Of a stretch of 64,000 nucleotides of DNA, positions 36,459-45,298 are shown piece after piece. The notes below the pieces were generated by a model that worked only from the letters and a program-made list of their open reading frames with translations, was not told the DNA's origin and made no database searches. The stretch's first letter is position 1; every line of letters begins with the position of its first letter. A program made the translations under genes and the position numbers. The DNA comes from Rhodospirillales bacterium (GTDB taxonomy: Bacteria > Pseudomonadota > Alphaproteobacteria > Rhodospirillales > Rhodospirillaceae), in NCBI GenBank assembly GCA_028278135.1, contig JANQEW010000008.1, forward strand, positions 186,001 to 250,000, written 5' to 3'.

Positions 36459-37364
36459 ATGCCAAGCCTCAAAGACTTCCGCCAACGGATCGCATCGGTG
36501 AAGTCCACAAAGAAAATCACCTCTGCGATGAAAGTGGTCTCTGCCTCTAAATTACGGAGGGCGCAGGAGTCTGTTGCGGCAGCGCGTCCATATGCAGAGC
36601 GTATGGAACGTGTTGTGAGCAATCTGACTACAGGACTATCTCCATATACGAGAGAAAATATACTTCTAACGGGTAATAGACGTGCAGATCACCATCTGAT
36701 CGTTCCCGTCACAGCGAATCGCGGCCTGTGTGGGGCCTTTAACAGTGCGGTGGTCCGTGAGACTCGAGGGTTGATCGCTGATCTGATGGTGAGTGGAAAG
36801 CAGGTAAGTCTTTTTTGTATAGGTTATAAGGGGCATGTGCTCTTAAAAAAAGATTATTCAGAAAAAATTGTCTATTTTGTCGAAAATATCGGTACTAAAA
36901 TAACCTTTAGTGTCGCTGATGCTATCGGACGACGGATCGTCAGCCTGTTTGAGGCGGGCACATTTGACGTTTGTACGGTGGTTTTTAATCGTTTTCAGTC
37001 TGCCATCAGTCAGGTCGTGACAAGAAAGCAACTCATTCCATTTCAGATGGTGGAGGAATCGCTGGCTCACAAGACTCACGAACTGTCTGGCACGGCCTCA
37101 AGGGCACGGGCGCTCTATGAGTACGAACCGTCCGAGGAGGTCATTCTGGAGACTCTTGCACCACGTAACGTCACTGTGCAAATCTTTCGGGCTTTATTAG
37201 AAAGTGTGGCGTCCGAGCACGGCGCACGTATGACAGCTATGGACAATGCGACGCGTAGTGCGAACGACATGATGAACAACCTGACCCTTGCCTACAATCG
37301 CACACGTCAAGCGTGTATTACCAAAGAGTTGATAGAAATCATCTCTGGTGCTGAGGCCTTGTAG
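36459..37364 (+). CDS. atpG: ATP synthase gamma subunit
   Basis: Central rotor shaft of F1. The N-terminal MPSLKDFRQRIASVKSTKKI helix and the C-terminal ATRSANDMMNNLTLAYNRTRQA, then ITKELIEIISGAEAL, are diagnostic. I use the ATG at 36459, at the family start; an upstream in-frame extension to 36399 overlaps atpA and is rejected. About 301 aa. The interior (about 36630-36910) is AT-rich. A tandem duplication of the last codons recreates the stop codon (37347-37392). Confidence 0.96.
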   Translation: MPSLKDFRQRIASVKSTKKITSAMKVVSASKLRRAQESVAAARPYAERMERVVSNLTTGLSPYTRENILLTGNRRADHHLIVPVTANRGLCGAFNSAVVRETRGLIADLMVSGKQVSLFCIGYKGHVLLKKDYSEKIVYFVENIGTKITFSVADAIGRRIVSLFEAGTFDVCTVVFNRFQSAISQVVTRKQLIPFQMVEESLAHKTHELSGTASRARALYEYEPSEEVILETLAPRNVTVQIFRALLESVASEHGARMTAMDNATRSANDMMNNLTLAYNRTRQACITKELIEIISGAEAL

Positions 37365-37392
37365 GTGCTGAGGCCTTGTATGAGGCCTTGTA
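37347..37392. repeat. 17-bp tandem duplication plus a third partial copy at the atpG stop
   Basis: GGTGCTGAGGCCTTGTA occurs at 37347-37363 and 37364-37380, and its last 12 bp again at 37381-37392. The atpG stop TAG is formed at the first junction; with a single copy the stop would be TAA, so the protein is unchanged. Confidence 0.97.
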
Positions 37393-37413
37393 AAAGGCGG
37401 CCCGCATACGTAG

Positions 37414-38847
<1,434 letters not shown>

Positions 38848-38861
38848 CAAGGAAAGAGCCC

Positions 38862-39260
38862 ATGATGCTGCAGTTTGAGTTAGTCGCCCCGGAAAGGCTG
38901 CTTTTCTCAGAGGAAGTGGAAATGGTGGTCGTTCCAGGCTGTGAAGGAGACTTTGGAGTGCTCTTCAACCACGCACCTATGATTTCTGCGCTGCGTCCTG
39001 GTGTGCTCTCTGTCTACCGCAACGGGAGGGTGGTGGAACGTCTTTTCGTCACGAGTGGCTTTGCGGAGGTGACGGGAACAACGCTGACAGTCCTGGCTGA
39101 TGAGGCCTTCGTTGTCGATTCTTTGAATCGTGTAGAGATCGAAAAGCAACTCGCTCGAGCCAAAGAGGCCCTACGTGTCGCAGACACCCAGCCGTCTCGT
39201 GCTGAAGCCGAAAGGCAGGTCATTGTGACAGAAACCATGCTCACAGCCATACGGACTTGA
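38862..39260 (+). CDS. atpC: ATP synthase epsilon subunit
   Basis: Regulatory subunit of F1. The N-terminal beta-sandwich (FELVAPERLLFSEEVEMVVVPGCEGDFGVLFNHAPMI) is complete, with the shorter C-terminal helical part usual for alphaproteobacteria; 132 aa. It follows atpD by 14 bp and ends the operon. Its stop lies only 5 bp from the 3' end of the convergent tRNA-Gly gene. Confidence 0.94.
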   Translation: MMLQFELVAPERLLFSEEVEMVVVPGCEGDFGVLFNHAPMISALRPGVLSVYRNGRVVERLFVTSGFAEVTGTTLTVLADEAFVVDSLNRVEIEKQLARAKEALRVADTQPSRAEAERQVIVTETMLTAIRT

Positions 39261-39265
39261 ATGCT

Positions 39266-39340
39266 TGGAGCGGGCGATGGGATTCGAACCCACGACCCCA
39301 ACCTTGGCAAGGTTGTGCTCTACCTCTGAGCTACACCCGC
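39266..39340 (-). tRNA. tRNA-Gly (GCC)
   Basis: Full cloverleaf on the minus strand: acceptor GCGGGTG with CGCCCGC, D arm GCTC/GAGC, anticodon arm CAACC-TTGCCAA-GGTTG with anticodon GCC, T arm with GGTTCGAATCC, and an encoded TCCA end. It converges on atpC. Confidence 0.95.
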
Positions 39341-39439
39341 AAAGCAGCCTCTCCCGCCATCACGCCAAAACATATGGATCACTGATTTCGGATATTATCC
39401 GTGGTATGAGGGCATGCAAGAGCTTTTTTTCAGGAGTCT

Positions 39440-39467
39440 GATGCCGCGCTCACGGCATCTCTCTTTT
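39440..39467 (+). terminator. Hairpin with T-rich tail, possible terminator of the atp operon
   Basis: GATGCCG-CGCTCA-CGGCATC (perfect 7-bp stem) followed by TCTCTTTT. It lies about 180 bp after atpC, beyond the opposing tRNA. Confidence 0.4.
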
Positions 39468-39477
39468 GCACATTAGC

Positions 39478-39503
39478 AATGGGCGTTAGGAATGGGCGTT
39501 AGG
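39478..39503. repeat. 13-bp perfect tandem duplication
   Basis: Two adjacent copies of AATGGGCGTTAGG upstream of the thioredoxin-TPR gene. Confidence 0.96.
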
Positions 39504-39527
39504 AACGTGTAGGACGGTGAAGGTCGT

Positions 39528-39549
39528 CGTGTTAGGAACGTGTTAGGAA
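39528..39549. repeat. 11-bp perfect tandem duplication
   Basis: Two adjacent copies of CGTGTTAGGAA, 25 bp after the previous duplication and just before the thioredoxin-TPR start. Confidence 0.95.
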
Positions 39550-39563
39550 GAAGAAGAACAGGA

Positions 39564-40514
39564 ATGGGAAAAATGGATTTCATCCGCAAGGGGGGAGGGG
39601 GTGCTGGTACTCAGGGCAGCAAGCGAGCCGGAGGGACGGTGCCAGCGGAGGATTGGATAAAGGTTTCCGATACCGCTCACTTTGTTGCCGATGTCATAGA
39701 GGAATCGCGACGAGTACCGGTAATTGTGGACTTATGGGCACCTTGGTGTGGTCCGTGCAGAACTCTTGGGCCAATGCTAGAAAAGCTTGTACGCCAGGCT
39801 GGCGGCACTGTTCGTATGGTGAAAATCAATGTCGATGAGAACAAAAAATTAGCTACACAATTGGGTGTATCTTCTATTCCAGCTGCCTTTGCTTTCAAAA
39901 ATGGAGCTTTAATAGACGGTTTTGTCGGCGCCTTGCCAGAAAGTCAGCTCAAAGCCTTCATGACTCGTATCGCAGGGCGCGATAGCAATATCGTTGATCA
40001 GCTTTTGGCTGAAGCGAGAGTCTTGTTCGAGAAGGGGGATGTCAAGGGAGCTGAATCACTCTACAGCCAGACTCTTGGGCAGGAGCCCAACAATCCAGTA
40101 GCCGTGGCAGGTGTTCTGGAGTGTCTCATGACCCGCGGGGAACACCGAACGGCTCAGGAGAGGTTGCACAAGCTGCCCAAAGATCTTCTTGAAAAAAGAG
40201 AGATAGTAACTATTAGAACTCGTCTAGAGTTAGCCACCGAAACATCTGCCGGTAAGGGGGTGCATATCCTACAAAAGGTGGTTGAAGCTAATCCCAGCGA
40301 TCATCAAGCTCGTTATGACCTGGCCATGGCCTATTATGCAGCTGGCGACCGTCAGAAGGCCGTAGAGGAGTTGTTGGGGATTGTACAGCAGGATAGGGCG
40401 TGGAAAGATGGTCGTGCCCACAGACAACTGCTGAGGCTGTTCGAGGCCTTTGGTCCTAAAGATTCTTTGACGATACAATCGCGGCGGCGATTGTCTGCGA
40501 TCATGTTTTCATAA
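39564..40514 (+). CDS. Thioredoxin-TPR protein, CnoX/YbbN family
   Basis: Cytosolic co-chaperone-like protein: an N-terminal thioredoxin domain followed by tetratricopeptide-like helices. The active site WCGPC is at residues 61-65; cis-proline SSIPAAFAFKNG follows. The C-terminal half (NPSDHQARYDLAMAYYAAGDRQKAVEELLGI) is the typical YbbN TPR end. In E. coli YbbN the CxxC is altered, but here it is intact, so oxidoreductase activity is plausible. ATG 39564 is the preferred start. Operon with LON-domain, Trm112-like and DUF971 genes. Confidence 0.9.
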   Translation: MGKMDFIRKGGGGAGTQGSKRAGGTVPAEDWIKVSDTAHFVADVIEESRRVPVIVDLWAPWCGPCRTLGPMLEKLVRQAGGTVRMVKINVDENKKLATQLGVSSIPAAFAFKNGALIDGFVGALPESQLKAFMTRIAGRDSNIVDQLLAEARVLFEKGDVKGAESLYSQTLGQEPNNPVAVAGVLECLMTRGEHRTAQERLHKLPKDLLEKREIVTIRTRLELATETSAGKGVHILQKVVEANPSDHQARYDLAMAYYAAGDRQKAVEELLGIVQQDRAWKDGRAHRQLLRLFEAFGPKDSLTIQSRRRLSAIMFS

Positions 40515-40528
40515 GGGTATCAGACACC

Positions 40529-41209
40529 ATGCGGGAGGGTGGTTTCGATTTACAATTTGCAATTTTACCAAAAAAAATTGCAATTTTTCCTCTTGCAGGT
40601 GTCTTACTCCTGCCAAGGGGACGGTTGCCTCTGAACATCTTTGAACCCCGTTACCTAGCGATGACCATGGATGCACTGGGCAACAGGCGTATCCTTGGTA
40701 TGGTGCAGCCCCGATGGCGGATCGGCACGGATGAGAGGGAGTCTATGGGATCTGCGCAGGTCTATCAGCATGGCTGTGCAGGTCGCATTGTCTCGTTCAA
40801 CGAAACTGAGGATGGTCGCCTGCTGATCACTCTGCTCGGTCTGTGCCGTTTTCGTATCATGCGGGAGTTGACATTGGCAGAGGGAGGTTATCGGCAGGTA
40901 GAGGTAGACTACCATTCGTTTTCCGCAGATATGGAAGAAACGCCAGTTGCATCACCTTTGGTAGATCGGAAGCGGCTCTTAGCATGCCTGAGACATTACT
41001 GCACCCAGCACCACATCACGCTGAATTGGAAAGTGCTGGATAGTCTTCCTGATCCTGCCCTTATCACAGCTGTGGCCATGTTGTGTCCGTTTGGTAATCG
41101 GGAAAAACAAGCGTTATTAGAAGTCTATACTGTAGAAGAACGTGGACAACTTTTGATTTCTCTTATTGAAATGAGTCTCCTTGAGGAGGGGAGAGGCGGG
41201 ATTGCATAA
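40529..41209 (+). CDS. LON substrate-binding domain protein
   Basis: Stand-alone Lon N-terminal (LON/PUA-like) domain protein of 226 aa without ATPase or protease domains; the role is unknown, with protein quality control assumed. Typical sequence: IAIFPLAGVLLLPRGRLPLNIFEPRYLAM, GCAGRIVSFNETEDGRLLITLLGLCRF, and the helical C-terminus ending LLISLIEM. It lies 14 bp after the thioredoxin-TPR gene, the common alphaproteobacterial pairing. Confidence 0.9.
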   Translation: MREGGFDLQFAILPKKIAIFPLAGVLLLPRGRLPLNIFEPRYLAMTMDALGNRRILGMVQPRWRIGTDERESMGSAQVYQHGCAGRIVSFNETEDGRLLITLLGLCRFRIMRELTLAEGGYRQVEVDYHSFSADMEETPVASPLVDRKRLLACLRHYCTQHHITLNWKVLDSLPDPALITAVAMLCPFGNREKQALLEVYTVEERGQLLISLIEMSLLEEGRGGIA

Positions 41210-41227
41210 TCCAGAAAGGATCTTCAG

Positions 41228-41437
41228 ATGGAGAAACACAATCAGAGTCTTGATCAAAGACTTTTAGAATTTTTGGTCTGCCCTCTGATACGGACACCTG
41301 GTTCGTTGCGTTACGACCCCCAGACTCATGAGCTGATTAGCGACGAGGCAGGCCTGGCCTACCCGATTCGGGATGGGATTCCTATCATGCTTGTCTCTGA
41401 GGCCCGTCGTCTTATGGCATCTGAGGTACCGCAATGA
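41228..41437 (+). CDS. Trm112-like (UPF0434) protein
   Basis: 69-aa protein of the Trm112/YcaR group. It reads [19 protein letters not shown], then [20 protein letters not shown]. The zinc-binding cysteines of classic Trm112 are reduced to one, which is common in alphaproteobacterial members. Its partner, if any, is unknown. It overlaps the DUF971 gene by 4 bp. Confidence 0.88.
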   Translation: MEKHNQSLDQRLLEFLVCPLIRTPGSLRYDPQTHELISDEAGLAYPIRDGIPIMLVSEARRLMASEVPQ

Positions 41438-41826
41438 CATGTCCCCCCTCACAATTTGGCACACGCCATTGGCCGATAGAAATCCGTCTGAAGAAGGCAG
41501 CAAAGATGCTGGAAATAGACTTCGATGATGGATGTCGCTTTACCCTATCGGCTGAACTTCTTCGGGTAGAAAGTCCGTCTGCAGAAGTGCAGGGGCATAG
41601 CCTTGATGAGAAGAAGATCGTTGGCGGCTGTCGCCATGTTGGCATCACAGCCATCCAGCCCGTAGGTCATTATGCTGTTGCCATTGTGTTCGACGATATG
41701 CACGATACGGGGATCTATTCATGGGATTATCTTTACGAACTCGGGCATAACCAGGAACGTATCTGGCTGAATTACATAGATAATTTGAGACGTCTTGGCC
41801 TCAGCCGTGACCCGCTCACGAACTGA
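41434..41826 (+). CDS. DUF971 family protein
   Basis: Small protein with the gamma-butyrobetaine-hydroxylase-like N-terminal domain (DUF971), linked in other bacteria to iron-sulfur metabolism; role here not established. Visible: [66 protein letters not shown]. The 130-aa length is standard. Last gene of the thioredoxin-TPR, LON, Trm112-like operon. Confidence 0.88.
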   Translation: MTCPPSQFGTRHWPIEIRLKKAAKMLEIDFDDGCRFTLSAELLRVESPSAEVQGHSLDEKKIVGGCRHVGITAIQPVGHYAVAIVFDDMHDTGIYSWDYLYELGHNQERIWLNYIDNLRRLGLSRDPLTN

Positions 41827-41986
41827 ATGCCGCTGAATACACTGAAGACCACAGCGGATTATACCAGGACGAGACGCCATACATCTGCTACCTAACCTAT
41901 AACCTACTACATAGCATGTCTCTTCTGGCCGGCGACCGGCCTACCCTCGCACTCACTCCACTACTTCTGGGCCTATGCCGCCTGTG

Positions 41987-42016
41987 CCGCGCGCGCGCCG
42001 CGCGCGGGGGGGGGGG
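41987..42016. repeat. Alternating CG tract followed by G11
   Basis: An alternating GC/CG run (about 41987-42005) directly followed by eleven G residues (42006-42016), in the 227-bp convergent gap between the DUF971 gene and the reductase. Such tracts are slippage-prone and could adopt non-B structure; no gene covers it. Confidence 0.85.
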
Positions 42017-42053
42017 ATGGCCTCCCCGCCACCGTGAGGGACTGACAGGGGGG

Positions 42054-42644
42054 CTAGAGAATTTGACATTGTTCCTCAAAAGACAGACGCGGATTCCGTG
42101 GATACAAAGTGCTTGGGGATCCATACCCCAAGTTGCACAAAAAATTAGATTTGCTTGTGCTTTTAGGAAAGAAAATCTCGTCAACTCTTTCGTTGTGAAA
42201 ACCACTTATTGGCCCACAATCAAGACCAAGCGCCCGCGCCGCAATGATCAGATAGGCACCTTGCAAGGTCCCATTGCGAAAGGCTGTTTCTCTGATCAGA
42301 AGGTCATTGCCGGTGAACCAAGATCGTGCATCAACGTGCGGAAATGTGCGCGGGAATTGCTCGTAGAAAGCCATATCATATCCAATGATAGCCGTAACTG
42401 GTGCTGTCATTGTCTTTTCGACGTTCTCTTGGAGCAAGGCGTCTCGTAAGAGCGCTTTTGCCGCAGGCGATTTCACGAACAGAAGCCGCACCGGCTGACA
42501 ATTAGCGCTTGTTGGCCCCAGGCACATCAGTGCATGAAGAGTGCGCAAAACATCATCGGGGATGGGGATGTTGCGCCAGTGATTGTGCGTACGAGCCTTG
42601 CGGAATAGCAAGTCCAAGGCCTTGTCGTCAAGCGTATAGGGCAT
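42054..42644 (-). CDS. Nitroreductase-family protein, RutE-like (malonic semialdehyde reductase)
   Basis: FMN-binding nitroreductase-fold protein of the RutE/HadB subgroup, which in the Rut pathway reduces malonic semialdehyde to 3-hydroxypropionate. Family wording: LFRKARTHNHW, GPTSANCQPVRLLFV, RNGTLQGAYLIIAARALGLDCGPISGF and the late LCNLGYGSP. The 196-aa length is normal. No other rut genes are nearby, so the substrate is inferred. It is probably transcribed with ribA, whose end lies 23 bp upstream. Confidence 0.83.
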   Translation of the reverse strand: MPYTLDDKALDLLFRKARTHNHWRNIPIPDDVLRTLHALMCLGPTSANCQPVRLLFVKSPAAKALLRDALLQENVEKTMTAPVTAIIGYDMAFYEQFPRTFPHVDARSWFTGNDLLIRETAFRNGTLQGAYLIIAARALGLDCGPISGFHNERVDEIFFPKSTSKSNFLCNLGYGSPSTLYPRNPRLSFEEQCQIL

Positions 42645-42667
42645 GGTGTTGCTCCTTTTACGTGTTT

Positions 42668-43855
42668 CTAAAAGAGATGCTCTCCTTTCGTGGCTTTTGT
42701 GTGGATATAAGATAGGTTATGCGCATTAGACGGGAAAATGTGTGGAACTCTTTCTATCACATCAATTCCATGATCAATAAGCCCTTCCACCTTGCGTGGA
42801 TTATTAGTCATGAGGCGGATATGCCAAAAGCCAAGCTGGCGCAGCATCTCAGCCGCTGGCAGATAGGTACGCTCATCGTCGTCAAAGCCGAGTTGACCAT
42901 TAGCCTCTAAAGTATCAAAGCCACTATCTTGTAGTTGATAGGCCCTCAGTTTATTAACGAGGCCAATACCCCGCCCTTCCTGGGCGAGATACAGGAGCAC
43001 GCCGGCACCAGCAGCAGTCATCGCTGCGATAGCTCCGCGTAGCTGACTGCCACAGTCGCAACGCAGGGAATCCAGAAGATCACCAGTAAAACATTCAGAA
43101 TGTAAACGCACGAGAACAGGTGTGGTACGGTCTGGCATCCCTACGATAATGGCGAGGTGTTCAAGACCACCATCTCCCGGACGAAAGGCTATGAGACGGA
43201 CATTTTCTGCTCCGGCCAATGGCACCTGTGCTTCGCTGACCTGTTGCAGGGTACGGGAAGCGCACTGATCGTATGTGTGAATATCCTCTACTTTCACAGT
43301 GATGCATATTGGTACACTCTCCGCGATCAGAGTATGTACTGCAGATTGATTTTCTCTCTTCAAATTTTCTGCAATGATTGCAGCAGGGAGAAGGCGTGCT
43401 AATTTGACAAGACGCACGGCTGCGCCTATAGCACTATCACCGGAGACGAAGGTCACGGATAGCTTATCAGGCTGGCTGATACACTCGGCAGCCCCCGTCT
43501 GTCCCGCTGCTGCTAGGGGGAGCACCCGCTCAGCCTCTAGGCCAGAAGGAACCTGCAAGCGGACAACATCTTTGGGATTAGGGCTGCTATCAAGAGCACT
43601 TTTGACGAGGCCTAAGACCATTGCCCGCCGCATTGTCAGGGCAAGCGCAACGGGTTTTTCTGAAATGCGGGCAAGCAGACAAAGACTCTGAGGAGTTACT
43701 GCTTCTGCAGCTTGCAAAAACAAACAATCTTGCCCGTTTTCAGAGAGAACGACGAACCCGCCACGGCGCAACTCACTCACGGCATGATCGACAACCGCAA
43801 GCACCTCTGAGACGGCTATCTTAGGCGATCGAGGCAAGGTAAGCACTTGAGTCAT
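42668..43855 (-). CDS. ribA: GTP cyclohydrolase II with vestigial N-terminal domain
   Basis: First step of riboflavin synthesis: opens GTP to a diaminopyrimidine. The C-terminal half carries the zinc site HSECFTGDLLDSLRCDCG, the QEGRGIGLVNKLRAYQLQ loop, TNNPRKVEGL, and the end NLSYIHTKATKGEHLF. The N-terminal 190 residues resemble a RibB-type domain in size, but the DHBP-synthase DDEDRENEGD-type motif is absent, so this half is probably inactive. The 395-aa length is usual for alphaproteobacterial two-domain RibA. Divergent from hemW. Confidence 0.92.
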   Translation of the reverse strand: MTQVLTLPRSPKIAVSEVLAVVDHAVSELRRGGFVVLSENGQDCLFLQAAEAVTPQSLCLLARISEKPVALALTMRRAMVLGLVKSALDSSPNPKDVVRLQVPSGLEAERVLPLAAAGQTGAAECISQPDKLSVTFVSGDSAIGAAVRLVKLARLLPAAIIAENLKRENQSAVHTLIAESVPICITVKVEDIHTYDQCASRTLQQVSEAQVPLAGAENVRLIAFRPGDGGLEHLAIIVGMPDRTTPVLVRLHSECFTGDLLDSLRCDCGSQLRGAIAAMTAAGAGVLLYLAQEGRGIGLVNKLRAYQLQDSGFDTLEANGQLGFDDDERTYLPAAEMLRQLGFWHIRLMTNNPRKVEGLIDHGIDVIERVPHIFPSNAHNLSYIHTKATKGEHLF

Positions 43856-43890
43856 AGACCCTTTATACTCCGACAGAGGGGCAGCGCGAT

Positions 43891-43946
43891 AGTCTGTTTC
43901 AGACTCATTGCAGAAGATCTCTCAGGAGATGATCTCATAGAGATCT
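43891..43946. promoter_or_regulatory. Inverted repeats in the ribA/hemW divergent gap
   Basis: AGTCTG-TTT-CAGACT (43891-43905) and a nested repeat with outer arms AGATCTCT (43915-43922) and AGAGATCT (43939-43946) around an inner GAGAT-G-ATCTC. They lie in the ribA leader and could be operators or an RNA hairpin; no FMN riboswitch core is seen. Confidence 0.45.
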
Positions 43947-43969
43947 GTGAATCTCTCCCCTTCGCCCTG

Positions 43970-43993
43970 TACTCTCCCGTATACTCTCCCGTA
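43970..43993. repeat. 12-bp perfect tandem duplication
   Basis: Two adjacent copies of TACTCTCCCGTA, about 30 bp upstream of hemW. Confidence 0.96.
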
Positions 43994-44024
43994 GCAATAT
44001 AAAAGAGAGCCGGGATCGCGAATC

Positions 44025-45203
44025 ATGACCATCATGCACGGGACCAGACAAAGCTGCTTCGGCCTTTACGTTCATTGGCCTTTCTGTGTCCACAAGTGTC
44101 CATACTGCGATTTTAACTCGCGTGTTCCCACAGCAGTGGATCACGCAGATTGGCGGCGAGTCTTCCTGTTAGCACTGGACTATGCAGTCACTGAAATGCC
44201 CAAGGGGCGCCATTTAGGCAGTGTCTTTTTCGGTGGCGGGACGCCATCCCTGATGGAACCGGCGACGGTGGCAACCGTACTCGAACGGGCTGTCGTCTCA
44301 TGGCCATTCGCGGCGGATGTCGAAGTGACTCTGGAAGCGAATCCTAGCGACAGCGACAGACTGACAGACTTTCGGGTAGCAGGCGTCAACAGGCTCTCCT
44401 TGGGAGTCCAGGCTCTTGATGACAGCGCCTTATGCTTGCTGGGACGTCTCCACGATACGAGTCAGGCGCTAGCAGCCATCGACATAGCTCGGCACATTTT
44501 TCCTAAGCTTTCATTGGATCTGATCTATGCCAGGCCAGGACAGCCTCTGGAGGCATGGCAGCGGGAGTTAGAATGGGCAATGACGCTGGCCGCTGACCAT
44601 TTCTCCCTTTACCAGCTGACTCTTGAACCCGGCACAGCATTTTTTGCCGACAGGGCCAGTGGTGGCCTGGTGCTCCCGGACGAGGACACATCCGCAGATT
44701 TCTATCAAATGACGCAGGAGATAACCACCACTGCAGGATTAACAGCTTATGAGGTTTCAAACTACGCTAGACAGGGGGACGAGTGTCGCCACAACATGGC
44801 GACCTGGCAGGGAGGTGACACTGTTGGAATCGGACCAGGGGCACATGGCCGTTTGACTCTCAATGACTGCCCAAAAGGGATGAACACCATCGCGACACGC
44901 CAGCATCGTACCCCAGAGGTGTGGAGGGCGCGAGTGGAGTCCGGCACACATCAGACGGTCTCATACCTGTCACGAGCAGAGCGAATCGAGGAGTTAGTGA
45001 TGATGGGGTTACGCCTGACTGCTGGGATCGACCGCGCCCTTTTCCACAATCTGGTGGGCCGCTCACTGGAAAGTGTCATCAGTGTCCAAGCTTTGGAGAG
45101 TCTAGCCGAATCGGGATTCGTCGTTCTGGATGCAGCCAGTTTGCGCGTCACGCCGGCAGGGCGACTTGTCCTAGACGAAATTTTGCGCCAGCTGCTCGCC
45201 TGA
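44025..45203 (+). CDS. hemW: Radical SAM heme chaperone HemW
   Basis: HemN-like radical SAM protein of the HemW group, which delivers heme rather than oxidising coproporphyrinogen. The N-terminus reads YVHWPFCVHKCPYCDFNSR with the CxxxCxxC cluster motif; SVFFGGGTPSLM, VEVTLEANPSD, RLSLGVQALDD and LSLYQLTLEPGT follow, with the C-terminal HemN domain. The 392-aa length fits HemW. In many alphaproteobacteria it follows rdgB; here that gene is absent. Convergent with acnA. Confidence 0.92.
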   Translation: MTIMHGTRQSCFGLYVHWPFCVHKCPYCDFNSRVPTAVDHADWRRVFLLALDYAVTEMPKGRHLGSVFFGGGTPSLMEPATVATVLERAVVSWPFAADVEVTLEANPSDSDRLTDFRVAGVNRLSLGVQALDDSALCLLGRLHDTSQALAAIDIARHIFPKLSLDLIYARPGQPLEAWQRELEWAMTLAADHFSLYQLTLEPGTAFFADRASGGLVLPDEDTSADFYQMTQEITTTAGLTAYEVSNYARQGDECRHNMATWQGGDTVGIGPGAHGRLTLNDCPKGMNTIATRQHRTPEVWRARVESGTHQTVSYLSRAERIEELVMMGLRLTAGIDRALFHNLVGRSLESVISVQALESLAESGFVVLDAASLRVTPAGRLVLDEILRQLLA

Positions 45204-45298
45204 ACCTTCCGGAATACCCACCCATCAAATTCATCCTGCCTTCACACGACGGGCTAAGGAGTCTCTAGTCGCTGGCTAGCACTAGCAGCTGTAGCCAA

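Noticed and set aside
43856-44024. FMN riboswitch in the ribA leader
   Set aside because: None of the conserved RFN boxes could be found; only simple inverted repeats are present.
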